Source of the DNA: Atherix ibis
Taxonomy: Eukaryota > Arthropoda > Insecta > Diptera > Athericidae
DNA length: 64,000 nucleotides
Assembly: GCA_958298945.1 (NCBI GenBank)
Contig: OY282605.1
Span: 111,534,267-111,598,266, forward strand
Reading direction: 5' to 3'
Part shown: in pieces, positions 21,093 through 32,854 of the stretch
How positions within the stretch are numbered: the first letter of the stretch is position 1
Layout: every line of letters starts with the position of its first letter
The notes under the pieces: generated by a model
Database searches by the model: none
The model's input: only the letters and a program-made list of their open reading frames with translations
Told to the model about the DNA's origin: nothing
Translations under genes and position numbers: made by a program

Positions 21093-24020
21093 CTACCCGT
21101 AATGCATTCCTGTTCTGGCGTTGTCCCAGTCGAAAAGTGATTCGTAATGCTCGTCAATAATAATGAGGGGTGTTGGATATATGAAACTATTGTTCGGTTG
21201 CTGTATATTGTAGTTAAATGGAATGTTCCTTATAATCTGATTTGGGTGTTCATTAATTTTATGTAGGTATTTTTTAGCAATTGTTAGCATATGTTGGAAC
21301 AGTGGAAACATCCTCGCTTTCGTATAAAGGTAATTGTTTGAGTAATATTTACCGTCATCGGTGAAAAATAAGTTTGTGCACTGTCTTAGAATTCTTCTCT
21401 CAAATTTTTCCAACCTATTCACCTGGCTTTTTGAGATAGAAAACCAAATGGGGAAACCATAAGAGAGTATTGGTCTAATTAATTGTTTATACAGTAGTAA
21501 TTTAGTGTTTAGAGAGAGACAGTGTTTTCTTTTGAATAAAAAAGACAATCCGAAAAATGCTTTCAGTGCTTTTTTCAGATTGGATTCTGCCTGTGTTCGA
21601 AACCTTAGTAATGATGTAAAAGTGACACCAAGATACTTTAATGTTGATGTTGCCTCAATGTTGGCTCCATTGATTTCAATAGATACTTTGCTCTTTTTTG
21701 CAATTCTTCTGGGTCCTCTTTTGGCTGAGTTTCTGATACATATCAGTTGGGTTTTCTCATTATTTACCTTGATTCCCCACTTTTTGTAGTATTCTAGAAT
21801 TTCTTCTATTCCCTCCTTTACGAATTTCGCAGCAATTCTAGGGTTTGCATGTGTTGAGTATGCAAGAGTGTCGTCGGCGTAGTAAATGCTCTTGCAACCA
21901 CTAACAGAAGGAATATCGGCAATGAAAATTGTGTAGAGGAGAGGACCGGAGATTGATCCCTGTGGAACTCCCCTTTTTAGAGGATATATACTCGACATTT
22001 GGTTACTGTGTTTTACTTTGAAATATCTATGAGTGAGAAATGATTTGAACATATTAAAGAGACTAGGATCTATCCCCATTTGTGAGAGTTTATATAAGAG
22101 CCCATCCCACCATACCGTGTCAAATGCTCTACTTATGTCTAGGCTACATATAACTGTACTGCGCTGATTATTTAAGCCTTGTGTTATATCAGTATGAAGA
22201 CTAAGAAGAGCATCCAAGGTTGAATGCGCTCTACGGAATCCAAACTGATTTGTTGGAATCAAGTTTGAGTCTTCTAAATGGAGTAATAATCTATCGTGAA
22301 GAAATCTGTCTAAGATTTTACCGAGATGGGAGAGTAGTGAGATTGGCCTATGTTCTGAAATTTTCGATTTTGGTTTTTTCTTCGGAAGGTTTATGATAAT
22401 AGCCTCCTTCCATGAAGTAGGGAAGTAGGAATTGTTTAAGCAATTGTTAAGAATTATTAGTAAAACTCTCATGCCCGACATAGTTAAATTTCTTAATAAA
22501 CAGTTTGGGATTTCATCCGGACCCGATGACTTCTTAGTATTTAGTTGTTTAATTAATGAAAATACTTCCCTGAACCCCATGAATATTCCCCTCGTTGATG
22601 GATTAGTAGCCCTGTTGTTGACATTGAAGTAAGTCTGTAGTGCTGTATGTCCAATGTTCGTTTTTTCCCTAAGGTTATCTAATAACGATCGGGTGAAACT
22701 ACTTTGAGGATTGGGTGGTTTTTCATCATACAAATCATGGTAAAAATCACCGAAGGTTTTAGCTGCCGACTCTGTATTAATGGGGTTATTATCTTCGTCA
22801 GTAACCGCGACTTTTTCCGATTTTCTTCTGCCGGAGATTCTGTCAATTTCTCGAAATACATTGGAATCCGGTTTTAATTTACTCAGGAAACGATTTAGTC
22901 TGTTGTCTATGTGTAGTTTTATACGATCTCTTATAATGACAGAGAGACAGTTAATTTGTGATAGGAGAGATTGATATTCTGCATTTGTTTTATTAAAATT
23001 CCTCGTGAAAACTCTTTTTAGATTTCTTCGCCAATTTTTTCTTATTGCCAATAATTTTGTTATGGAGGCCGGTAAGAATCCGTATTTAGAATTTTTAGGA
23101 GATGTATTCTCATTGGTGTTTTTTATAAGACAACTTTTAATGTGTTCAACAAATATTTGAATTAATTTATCAATCTCTTCGTTAGTATAGTTAACTGAGT
23201 CAGAAATATGTATTTTGTTTACCTCTTTATCTAGACGTTTTTTGAATTGTATCCAGTTGATGTTCTTATAGTTGTAGTTTTGTGTGCGAGTAGTTGATAG
23301 GAGATTTATATGATTCCGAAAGTTAATGGTTATGTGAATGGGATAGTGATCGGAGTGAAAAGTGGATGTGAGGACGTTTAACGAATTTCCTTCCATAAAG
23401 TCATAAATGGTTCCCGATATTATGAAAAAATCAATTATTGAGCCACTTTGCGGTCTTGTTGGTTCCGGAGGATATGCCATCTGTAGATTATTGTATGGTA
23501 TATTTTCGTTAAGCCAATTCGCTATTACAATACCATTAAGGTTATTCTTGGAGTCACTCCAAAGTTGATGGCGTGCATTGAAGTCACCTCCAACTAATAA
23601 TCCATCACACGAGAGGCTAATATCATTTAGATATTTCATAAAGTTCCTGGTTTCATTAGCAGGAGTATTACTTCTAATGTAGGAAGCTATAATTGCTATG
23701 TTTGAAAGAGAACCGTTAACTAATAGTTGGATTGTTATGCTAGTGGTCGAGATATTATCAGAAGAAAAATCATTTATTTTTGCAAAACTGAAATGATTTG
23801 GGATAATAACAGCAGTGCCAGTTACTGCGTCGTTTCTAATAATATTATAATTATTTATTCTAAAGTTATGTCTATCCTTAAGTTTAGTTTCATTAATCAA
23901 AAATATACTATTGTTATTTTGCTCGATAAAGTCTAATAATTCTATACGTTTATGGTGGCCCACTAAAGAGCAGGCGTTAAGGGCAATACATCTTAGATTT
24001 TTATTATTTATTTTTATCAC
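21093..24020 (-). CDS. Retrotransposon ORF2: endonuclease + reverse transcriptase, copy 3
   Basis: 975 aa, predicted protein identical to ORF2 of copy 2, including the His in the LLSxLGK stretch and the GTG opening codon. All motifs are intact. Confidence 0.95.
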   Translation of the reverse strand: MIKINNKNLRCIALNACSLVGHHKRIELLDFIEQNNNSIFLINETKLKDRHNFRINNYNIIRNDAVTGTAVIIPNHFSFAKINDFSSDNISTTSITIQLLVNGSLSNIAIIASYIRSNTPANETRNFMKYLNDISLSCDGLLVGGDFNARHQLWSDSKNNLNGIVIANWLNENIPYNNLQMAYPPEPTRPQSGSIIDFFIISGTIYDFMEGNSLNVLTSTFHSDHYPIHITINFRNHINLLSTTRTQNYNYKNINWIQFKKRLDKEVNKIHISDSVNYTNEEIDKLIQIFVEHIKSCLIKNTNENTSPKNSKYGFLPASITKLLAIRKNWRRNLKRVFTRNFNKTNAEYQSLLSQINCLSVIIRDRIKLHIDNRLNRFLSKLKPDSNVFREIDRISGRRKSEKVAVTDEDNNPINTESAAKTFGDFYHDLYDEKPPNPQSSFTRSLLDNLREKTNIGHTALQTYFNVNNRATNPSTRGIFMGFREVFSLIKQLNTKKSSGPDEIPNCLLRNLTMSGMRVLLIILNNCLNNSYFPTSWKEAIIINLPKKKPKSKISEHRPISLLSHLGKILDRFLHDRLLLHLEDSNLIPTNQFGFRRAHSTLDALLSLHTDITQGLNNQRSTVICSLDISRAFDTVWWDGLLYKLSQMGIDPSLFNMFKSFLTHRYFKVKHSNQMSSIYPLKRGVPQGSISGPLLYTIFIADIPSVSGCKSIYYADDTLAYSTHANPRIAAKFVKEGIEEILEYYKKWGIKVNNEKTQLICIRNSAKRGPRRIAKKSKVSIEINGANIEATSTLKYLGVTFTSLLRFRTQAESNLKKALKAFFGLSFLFKRKHCLSLNTKLLLYKQLIRPILSYGFPIWFSISKSQVNRLEKFERRILRQCTNLFFTDDGKYYSNNYLYTKARMFPLFQHMLTIAKKYLHKINEHPNQIIRNIPFNYNIQQPNNSFIYPTPLIIIDEHYESLFDWDNARTGMHYG

Positions 24021-24104
24021 TTAAAATTAAAAATAATCTGATTATAAATATACTTACCTTTTCAGCAAGAAGATACTTTAGTAGTAACGTCAGACAATAG
24101 CATC

Positions 24105-25517
24105 TTATTTGCATAGTTCCATCACAAATTCCAAATAAGCAGTCTGCTTCTCATGAATATTATCAATCGCATTGAATGATGGCATAAATTGATGAATTTT
24201 CTTCATCAATGTTGGTAGGCTGCATCCGAAAAGATGTGTGCATTCGTTAAAGAAACTTTCATATGTACTAGGTGGAACTGTTGCTTTCGCAGAGATAGGC
24301 TGCTGTCTCCCCACCATATCCGCAAACGATTTATTTGGCGTAACCGTTCTGTTGACTGACTCGAGTATAAATCTCCTTCTATCCGCTGTCTGTTTAGCTT
24401 TTTGGTCTTTTGATGTATTCTGCTCCTCAATTATTTTTTTATAAATCTCGCAGCCTTTGTAGTTTGCGGGGTGACCATATTTACCACAGTTTGTGCAGAA
24501 AGGCTTCGAATTATCGTCGTCCGACTTAGAACGCTTGCATTCTAGTGGGCCGTGATGTTCCGCACATTTCACACACCGGTACTGCATGAAGCAATTCTTC
24601 GCTATATGTCCATATTTTTGACAATTTTTACACTGCACTGGACCTTGGGAATGTAGTTTTTCCCATTTAATTTTCTGGTGCATAATATAATTATGTTGGC
24701 TCAGTTGGTTGGCTTTAAAACCAGGATTAAACTGAACCAAAAACAAATTTGACGGCCTGTTTTTGGCTTCAGATGCCCTCGTTTTGAACCGCGTAACGCC
24801 ATGGACATGTTCTGCTCCAAATAAGATGGCCAGCTCATCCCGAATATCACCCTCTGCGACCGCCTGGTGCAAGCCTCTCAGAATCAGAGAAAGTTTCTTT
24901 TCATTTTTTGGAGTATATGAAAAGGCCTCTATTTTCTGCTGTTTTAGCTCATTTAGAATTTCTTGACGATCCTCTGAGCTATTTGTTTTTATTATTGCTT
25001 TTCCATTTTTCAAATTTCTAATTTTGATGTCGCTCCTCAAAGCAGATTTCAGTTTGGCTTCCTTAATAAAGTGTGCAATATTAAGGTTGAAACAAGTAAT
25101 AGGTGGTATGTGACTCTTTTTACTTTCTGGTACTTTGTTAGCCTTTGTACTGTTGCTTATTGAACTGTTGCCTTTTTCAGCTCCCTCATTTACCGGCTCA
25201 TCCCTAAGCAAACTGAATCGATTTCCACTTATATTACATTCTGGTTCAATTTTTCTTTTTTTCACTTTTTTCTTCGCTACACTATCTGTGAATTTTATAC
25301 TTGAAACTTCATTTTGAAGATTGTATTTCACAGCCACCTGTTTTAAAAATTTAGACACATCTTGGCCTAATTTTTGTTTATCGGTTAACAGTGTACCGAA
25401 CATTTTAACGTCAGGGTCAAGTTGGTCCGATTCTTCCATCTGATCTTCTACCGCGTTGACCCTCTTTGAAAACTTACTATTTTCCATTATACGAGTATAA
25501 TCAAAATCACATTCCAT
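24105..25517 (-). CDS. Retrotransposon ORF1: gag-like protein, copy 3
   Basis: 470 aa, predicted protein identical to the other two ORF1 copies, with all three zinc knuckles. Confidence 0.93.
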   Translation of the reverse strand: MECDFDYTRIMENSKFSKRVNAVEDQMEESDQLDPDVKMFGTLLTDKQKLGQDVSKFLKQVAVKYNLQNEVSSIKFTDSVAKKKVKKRKIEPECNISGNRFSLLRDEPVNEGAEKGNSSISNSTKANKVPESKKSHIPPITCFNLNIAHFIKEAKLKSALRSDIKIRNLKNGKAIIKTNSSEDRQEILNELKQQKIEAFSYTPKNEKKLSLILRGLHQAVAEGDIRDELAILFGAEHVHGVTRFKTRASEAKNRPSNLFLVQFNPGFKANQLSQHNYIMHQKIKWEKLHSQGPVQCKNCQKYGHIAKNCFMQYRCVKCAEHHGPLECKRSKSDDDNSKPFCTNCGKYGHPANYKGCEIYKKIIEEQNTSKDQKAKQTADRRRFILESVNRTVTPNKSFADMVGRQQPISAKATVPPSTYESFFNECTHLFGCSLPTLMKKIHQFMPSFNAIDNIHEKQTAYLEFVMELCK

Positions 25518-25552
25518 GTTGTCATCTTCGACTCGATGGTAAACAATTTGTC

Positions 25553-25555
<3 letters not shown>

Positions 25556-25592
<37 letters not shown>

Positions 25593-25919
25593 CACTACAA
25601 GTAATTGAAGCAAAAGTCAATATTGTTATTAAAAATTATTTAACACTCAGCTTATATGTTATATTACTTCCACAACACAACAGAGAATAACCTATGATCA
25701 ATGTCTATTGCCTATTATGATCTTGCCTATGATCTATCTATGATCTCTATGATCTAACGTCTACAAAATTTACTACAAGTAATATAAGCAAAATTCAATA
25801 TTGTTATGATCTATTATGATCTATGATCCTGTCAATGATCTATGATCTATGATCTTAACGTCTACAAAATTTACTACAAGTAATATAAGCAAAATTCAAT
25901 ATTGTTATGATCTATGATC
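25556..25919 (-). promoter_or_regulatory. 5' leader of copy 3 with repeated modules and A tract
   Basis: Leader modules as in copy 2. The A tract of 32 bases is at 25556-25587. Confidence 0.6.
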
Positions 25920-25934
25920 AATAATACTGACAAT
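25920..25934. repeat. Target site duplication, right side of copy 3
   Basis: AATAATACTGACAAT, second copy. Confidence 0.9.
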
Positions 25935-26252
25935 GTACATATACAAGTATATATTTGTCTCATGGTCTTTTTAGCCCAGCTACTAGAAATTTCTTTTAAA
26001 TTCAATGTGATTGGTCGGTCGGTCTACTGACTGACTTCAACTACTGACAGCTGACACTTGACATTAATCGGTCATCAGATCAAAATAAATAAAGAACAAT
26101 TCATTAGAATTTATTGAAGTGTGCGTTCTTTATTGGTTCAGTTTTTATATATCGCACAATTCAAACATAACACAAAATATTTAAAAGGATATTAAGTTAG
26201 GAAAAAAGAAAATGATTGCGAAGAAAACTGAAAAGAGTAGGCAAAATTAACT

Positions 26253-26372
26253 ATCTGCGGCCATACCGTCCTGGATCCACCGGTTCTCGTCCGATCACCG
26301 AAGTTAAGCAGGACTGGGCGTGGTTAGTACTTAGATGGGTGACCGCTTGGGAACACCGCGTGTCGCAGGTTT
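26253..26372 (+). rRNA. 5S rRNA, unit 17
   Basis: Consensus gene, first after retroelement copy 3. attcaaac spacer upstream. Confidence 0.92.
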
Positions 26373-26907
26373 TTTTTAAATATTTTTGCCAGATCCACTG
26401 CAGTTTTCCGACCTTTTTACATTCAGATACTAGCATTTATTCTATTAAACGCTGCTAACAACTTTGATATCTTCAATGAACGTTCCCATCTTGTGTTCTC
26501 TATAAACTGTGTTAAGTATAGACATTTAAGAACTTATCAGTAAATATTGCGATTTTCGATTTAACTAAATGGAGAATAATACTGACAATGTACATATACA
26601 AGTATATATTTGTCTCATGGTCTTTTTAGCCCAGCTACTAGAAATTTCTTTTAAATTCAATGTGATTGGTCGGTCGGTCTACTGACTGACTTCAACTACT
26701 GACAGCTGACACTTGACATTAATCGGTCATCAGATCAAAATAAATAAAGAACAATTCATTAGAATTTATTGAAGTGTGCGTTCTTTATTGGTTCAGTTTT
26801 TATATATCGCACAATTGAAACATAACACAAAATATTTAAAAGGATATTAAGTTAGGAAAAAAGAAAATGATTGCGAAGAAAACTGAAAAGAGTAGGCAAA
26901 ATTAACT

Positions 26908-27074
26908 ATCTGCGGCCATACCGTCCTAGGATTGGTGGCCCTTAAGCAACACACACACACACACATACCGTCCTGGATCCACCGGTTCTCGTCCGATCAC
27001 CGAAGTTAAGCAGGACTGGGCGTGGTTAGTGCTTAGATGGCTGACCGCTTGGGAACACCGCGTGTCGCAGGTTT
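26908..27074 (+). pseudogene. Broken 5S gene with 47-bp insertion, unit 18
   Basis: Same defect as unit 13: the 47-bp insertion after nt 20 (26928-26974), the nt 77 and nt 87 changes, and the same place relative to the retroelement. It is a duplicate of unit 13, not an independent event. The spacer after it has an extra 5-bp rearrangement (27288-27315). Confidence 0.88.
26928..26974 (+). mobile_element. 36-bp insert with (AC)n tail plus target duplication, second copy
   Basis: Identical to the insert at 18385-18431 and carried along by block duplication. Confidence 0.6.
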
Positions 27075-27287
27075 TTTTTAAATATTTTTGCCAGATCCAC
27101 TGCAGTTTTCCGACCTTTTTACATTCAGATACTAGCATTTATTCTATTAAACGCTGCTAACAACTTTGATATCTTCAATGAACGTTCCCATCTTGTGTTC
27201 TCTATAAACTGTGTTAAGTATAGACATTTAAGAACTTATCAGTAAATATTGCGATTTTCGATTTAACTAAATGGAGAATAATACTGA

Positions 27288-27315
27288 TATATACTTGTAC
27301 ATATACAAGTATATA
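27288..27315. repeat. New 12-bp palindrome in 5S spacer
   Basis: Here the normal ctgacaatgtacat stretch is replaced by one 5 bp longer, so that tatatacttgta faces tacaagtatata across a 4-base loop. No other unit in the window has it. Confidence 0.8.
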
Positions 27316-27614
27316 TTTGTCTCATGGTCTTTTTAGCCCAGCTACTAGAAATTTCTTTTAAATTCAATGTGATTGGTCGGTCGGTCTACTGACTGACTTC
27401 AACTACTGACAGCTGACACTTGACATTAATCGGTCATCAGATCAAAATAAATAAAGAACAATTCATTAGAATTTATTGAAGTGTGCGTTCTTTATTGGTT
27501 CAGTTTTTATATATCGCACAATTCAAACATAACACAAAATATTTAAAAGGATATTAAGTTAGGAAAAAAGAAAATGATTGCGAAGAAAACTGAAAAGAGT
27601 AGGCAAAATTAACT

Positions 27615-27734
27615 ATCTGCGGCCATACCGTCCTGGATCCACCGGTTCTCGTCCGATCACCGAAGTTAAGCAGGACTGGGCGTGGTTAGTACTTAGATGG
27701 GTGACCGCTTGGGAACACCGCGTGTCGCAGGTTT
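27615..27734 (+). rRNA. 5S rRNA, unit 19
   Basis: Consensus gene, attcaaac spacer upstream. Confidence 0.92.
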
Positions 27735-28269
27735 TTTTTAAATATTTTTGCCAGATCCACTGCAGTTTTCCGACCTTTTTACATTCAGATACTAGCATTT
27801 ATTCTATTAAACGCTGCTAACAACTTTGATATCTTCAATGAACGTTCCCATCTTGTGTTCTCTATAAACTGTGTTAAGTATAGACATTTAAGAACTTATC
27901 AGTAAATATTGCGATTTTCGATTTAACTAAATGGAGAATAATACTGACAATGTACATATACAAGTATATATTTGTCTCATGGTCTTTTTAGCCCAGCTAC
28001 TAGAAATTTCTTTTAAATTCAATGTGATTGGTCGGTCGGTCTACTGACTGACTTCAACTACTGACAGCTGACACTTGACATTAATCGGTCATCAGATCAA
28101 AATAAATAAAGAACAATTCATTAGAATTTATTGAAGTGTGCGTTCTTTATTGGTTCAGTTTTTATATATCGCACAATTGAAACATAACACAAAATATTTA
28201 AAAGGATATTAAGTTAGGAAAAAAGAAAATGATTGCGAAGAAAACTGAAAAGAGTAGGCAAAATTAACT

Positions 28270-28389
28270 ATCTGCGGCCATACCGTCCTGGATCCACCGG
28301 TTCTCGTCCGATCACCGAAGTTAAGCAGGACTGGGCGTGGTTAGTACTTAGATGGGTGACCGCTTGGGAACACCGCGTGTCGCAGGTTT
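28270..28389 (+). rRNA. 5S rRNA, unit 20
   Basis: Consensus gene. From here on all spacers are of the ctgacaatgtacat, attgaaac type. Confidence 0.92.
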
Positions 28390-28924
28390 TTTTTAAATAT
28401 TTTTGCCAGATCCACTGCAGTTTTCCGACCTTTTTACATTCAGATACTAGCATTTATTCTATTAAACGCTGCTAACAACTTTGATATCTTCAATGAACGT
28501 TCCCATCTTGTGTTCTCTATAAACTGTGTTAAGTATAGACATTTAAGAACTTATCAGTAAATATTGCGATTTTCGATTTAACTAAATGGAGAATAATACT
28601 GACAATGTACATATACAAGTATATATTTGTCTCATGGTCTTTTTAGCCCAGCTACTAGAAATTTCTTTTAAATTCAATGTGATTGGTCGGTCGGTCTACT
28701 GACTGACTTCAACTACTGACAGCTGACACTTGACATTAATCGGTCATCAGATCAAAATAAATAAAGAACAATTCATTAGAATTTATTGAAGTGTGCGTTC
28801 TTTATTGGTTCAGTTTTTATATATCGCACAATTGAAACATAACACAAAATATTTAAAAGGATATTAAGTTAGGAAAAAAGAAAATGATTGCGAAGAAAAC
28901 TGAAAAGAGTAGGCAAAATTAACT

Positions 28925-29044
28925 ATCTGCGGCCATACCGTCCTGGATCCACCGGTTCTCGTCCGATCACCGAAGTTAAGCAGGACTGGGCGTGGTTAGT
29001 ACTTAGATGGGTGACCGCTTGGGAACACCGCGTGTCGCAGGTTT
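28925..29044 (+). rRNA. 5S rRNA, unit 21
   Basis: Consensus gene. The spacer has T to A (cttttaacatt) and gttggtcgg in place of gtcggtcgg. First unit of a duplicated four-unit block. Confidence 0.92.
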
Positions 29045-29579
29045 TTTTTAAATATTTTTGCCAGATCCACTGCAGTTTTCCGACCTTTTAACATTCAGAT
29101 ACTAGCATTTATTCTATTAAACGCTGCTAACAACTTTGATATCTTCAATGAACGTTCCCATCTTGTGTTCTCTATAAACTGTGTTAAGTATAGACATTTA
29201 AGAACTTATCAGTAAATATTGCGATTTTCGATTTAACTAAATGGAGAATAATACTGACAATGTACATATACAAGTATATATTTGTCTCATGGTCTTTTTA
29301 GCCCAGCTACTAGAAATTTCTTTTAAATTCAATGTGATTGGTTGGTCGGTCTACTGACTGACTTCAACTACTGACAGCTGACACTTGACATTAATCGGTC
29401 ATCAGATCAAAATAAATAAAGAACAATTCATTAGAATTTATTGAAGTGTGCGTTCTTTATTGGTTCAGTTTTTATATATCGCACAATTGAAACATAACAC
29501 AAAATATTTAAAAGGATATTAAGTTAGGAAAAAAGAAAATGATTGCGAAGAAAACTGAAAAGAGTAGGCAAAATTAACT

Positions 29580-29699
29580 ATCTGCGGCCATACCGTCCTG
29601 GATCCACCGGTTCTCGTCCGATCACCGAAGTTAAGGAGGACTGGGCGTGGTTAGTACTTAGATGGGTGACCGCTTGGGAACACCGCGTGTCGCAGGTTT
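29580..29699 (+). rRNA. 5S rRNA variant, unit 22 (C57G)
   Basis: One substitution, C to G at nt 57 (29636). It lies inside box A and removes the G21-C57 pair that closes helix II, so expression or folding may be impaired. Shared with unit 26. Confidence 0.88.
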
Positions 29700-30234
29700 T
29701 TTTTAAATATTTTTGCCAGATCCACTGCAGTTTTCCGACCTTTTTACATTCAGATACTAGCATTTATTCTATTAAACGCTGCTAACAACTTTGATATCTT
29801 CAATGAACGTTCCCATCTTGTGTTCTCTATAAACTGTGTTAAGTATAGACATTTAAGAACTTATCAGTAAATATTGCGATTTTCGATTTAACTAAATGGA
29901 GAATAATACTGACAATGTACATATACAAGTATATATTTGTCTCATGGTCTTTTTAGCCCAGCTACTAGAAATTTCTTTTAAATTCAATGTGATTGGTCGG
30001 TCGGTCTACTGACTGACTTCAACTACTGACAGCTGACACTTGACATTAATCGGTCATCAGATCAAAATAAATAAAGAACAATTCATTAGAATTTATTGAA
30101 GTGTGCGTTCTTTATTGGTTCAGTTTTTATATATCGCACAATTGAAACATAACACAAAATATTTAAAAGGATATTAAGTTAGGAAAAAAGAAAATAATTG
30201 CGAAGAAAACTGAAAAGAGTAGGCAAAATTAACT

Positions 30235-30354
30235 ATCTGCGGCCATACCGTCCTGGATCCACCGGTTCTCGTCCGATCACCGAAGTTAAGCAGGACTGGG
30301 CGTGGTTAGTACTTAGATGGGTGACCGCTTGGGAACACCGCGTGTCGCAGGTTT
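30235..30354 (+). rRNA. 5S rRNA, unit 23
   Basis: Consensus gene with the aaaataattgcg leader, here without a retroelement. Confidence 0.92.
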
Positions 30355-30889
30355 TTTTTAAATATTTTTGCCAGATCCACTGCAGTTTTCCGACCTTTTT
30401 ACATTCAGATACTAGCATTTATTCTATTAAACGCTGCTAACAACTTTGATATCTTCAATGAACGTTCCCATCTTGTGTTCTCTATAAACTGTGTTAAGTA
30501 TAGACATTTAAGAACTTATCAGTAAATATTGCGATTTTCGATTTAACTAAATGGAGAATAATACTGACAATGTACATATACAAGTATATATTTGTCTCAT
30601 GGTCTTTTTAGCCCAGCTACTAGAAATTTCTTTTAAATTCAATGTGATTGGTCGGTCGGTCTACTGACTGACTTCAACTACTGACAGCTGACACTTGACA
30701 TTAATCGGTCATCAGATCAAAATAAATAAAGAACAATTCATTAGAATTTATTGAAGTGTGCGTTCTTTATTGGTTCAGTTTTTATATATCGCACAATTGA
30801 AACATAACACAAAATATTTAAAAGGATATTAAGTTAGGAAAAAAGAAAATGATTGCGAAGAAAACTGAAAAGAGTAGGCAAAATTAACT

Positions 30890-31009
30890 ATCTGCGGCCA
30901 TACCGTCCTGGATCCACCGGTTCTCGTCCGATCACCGAAGTTAAGCAGGACTGGGCGTGGTTAGTACTTAGATGGGTGACCGCTTGGGAACACCGCGTGT
31001 CGCAGGTTT
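30890..31009 (+). rRNA. 5S rRNA, unit 24
   Basis: Consensus gene, cttttaacatt spacer variant. Confidence 0.92.
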
Positions 31010-31544
31010 TTTTTAAATATTTTTGCCAGATCCACTGCAGTTTTCCGACCTTTTAACATTCAGATACTAGCATTTATTCTATTAAACGCTGCTAACAACT
31101 TTGATATCTTCAATGAACGTTCCCATCTTGTGTTCTCTATAAACTGTGTTAAGTATAGACATTTAAGAACTTATCAGTAAATATTGCGATTTTCGATTTA
31201 ACTAAATGGAGAATAATACTGACAATGTACATATACAAGTATATATTTGTCTCATGGTCTTTTTAGCCCAGCTACTAGAAATTTCTTTTAAATTCAATGT
31301 GATTGGTCGGTCGGTCTACTGACTGACTTCAACTACTGACAGCTGACACTTGACATTAATCGGTCATCAGATCAAAATAAATAAAGAACAATTCATTAGA
31401 ATTTATTGAAGTGTGCGTTCTTTATTGGTTCAGTTTTTATATATCGCACAATTGAAACATAACACAAAATATTTAAAAGGATATTAAGTTAGGAAAAAAG
31501 AAAATGATTGCGAAGAAAACTGAAAAGAGTAGGCAAAATTAACT

Positions 31545-31664
31545 ATCTGCGGCCATACCGTCCTGGATCCACCGGTTCTCGTCCGATCACCGAAGTTAAG
31601 CAGGACTGGGCGTGGTTAGTACTTAGATGGGTGACCGCTTGGGAACACCGCGTGTCGCAGGTTT
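31545..31664 (+). rRNA. 5S rRNA, unit 25
   Basis: Consensus gene. Spacer with both cttttaacatt and gttggtcgg: the repeat of unit 21. Confidence 0.92.
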
Positions 31665-32199
31665 TTTTTAAATATTTTTGCCAGATCCACTGCAGTTTTC
31701 CGACCTTTTAACATTCAGATACTAGCATTTATTCTATTAAACGCTGCTAACAACTTTGATATCTTCAATGAACGTTCCCATCTTGTGTTCTCTATAAACT
31801 GTGTTAAGTATAGACATTTAAGAACTTATCAGTAAATATTGCGATTTTCGATTTAACTAAATGGAGAATAATACTGACAATGTACATATACAAGTATATA
31901 TTTGTCTCATGGTCTTTTTAGCCCAGCTACTAGAAATTTCTTTTAAATTCAATGTGATTGGTTGGTCGGTCTACTGACTGACTTCAACTACTGACAGCTG
32001 ACACTTGACATTAATCGGTCATCAGATCAAAATAAATAAAGAACAATTCATTAGAATTTATTGAAGTGTGCGTTCTTTATTGGTTCAGTTTTTATATATC
32101 GCACAATTGAAACATAACACAAAATATTTAAAAGGATATTAAGTTAGGAAAAAAGAAAATGATTGCGAAGAAAACTGAAAAGAGTAGGCAAAATTAACT

Positions 32200-32319
32200 A
32201 TCTGCGGCCATACCGTCCTGGATCCACCGGTTCTCGTCCGATCACCGAAGTTAAGGAGGACTGGGCGTGGTTAGTACTTAGATGGGTGACCGCTTGGGAA
32301 CACCGCGTGTCGCAGGTTT
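32200..32319 (+). rRNA. 5S rRNA variant, unit 26 (C57G)
   Basis: Same box A / helix II substitution as unit 22, four units earlier. Confidence 0.88.
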
Positions 32320-32854
32320 TTTTTAAATATTTTTGCCAGATCCACTGCAGTTTTCCGACCTTTTTACATTCAGATACTAGCATTTATTCTATTAAACGCT
32401 GCTAACAACTTTGATATCTTCAATGAACGTTCCCATCTTGTGTTCTCTATAAACTGTGTTAAGTATAGACATTTAAGAACTTATCAGTAAATATTGCGAT
32501 TTTCGATTTAACTAAATGGAGAATAATACTGACAATGTACATATACAAGTATATATTTGTCTCATGGTCTTTTTAGCCCAGCTACTAGAAATTTCTTTTA
32601 AATTCAATGTGATTGGTCGGTCGGTCTACTGACTGACTTCAACTACTGACAGCTGACACTTGACATTAATCGGTCATCAGATCAAAATAAATAAAGAACA
32701 ATTCATTAGAATTTATTGAAGTGTGCGTTCTTTATTGGTTCAGTTTTTATATATCGCACAATTGAAACATAACACAAAATATTTAAAAGGATATTAAGTT
32801 AGGAAAAAAGAAAATAATTGCGAAGAAAACTGAAAAGAGTAGGCAAAATTAACT

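Larger units (their letters stand above)
20714..25919 (-). mobile_element. Full-length Jockey-type non-LTR retrotransposon, copy 3
   Basis: 5206 bp, same insertion point and structure. It shares the 32-base A tract, the attctttg 3' UTR base and the RT His with copy 2, so these two are sister copies. It lies exactly 8543 bp after copy 2 (element + 15 bp + 5 units, one of them 702 bp). Confidence 0.93.

Noticed and set aside
1037..25934. Strict site-specific insertion of the Jockey element into 5S spacers
   Set aside because: Cannot be excluded, but identical duplications, linked flanking markers and whole-unit spacing are explained by block amplification of one insertion.
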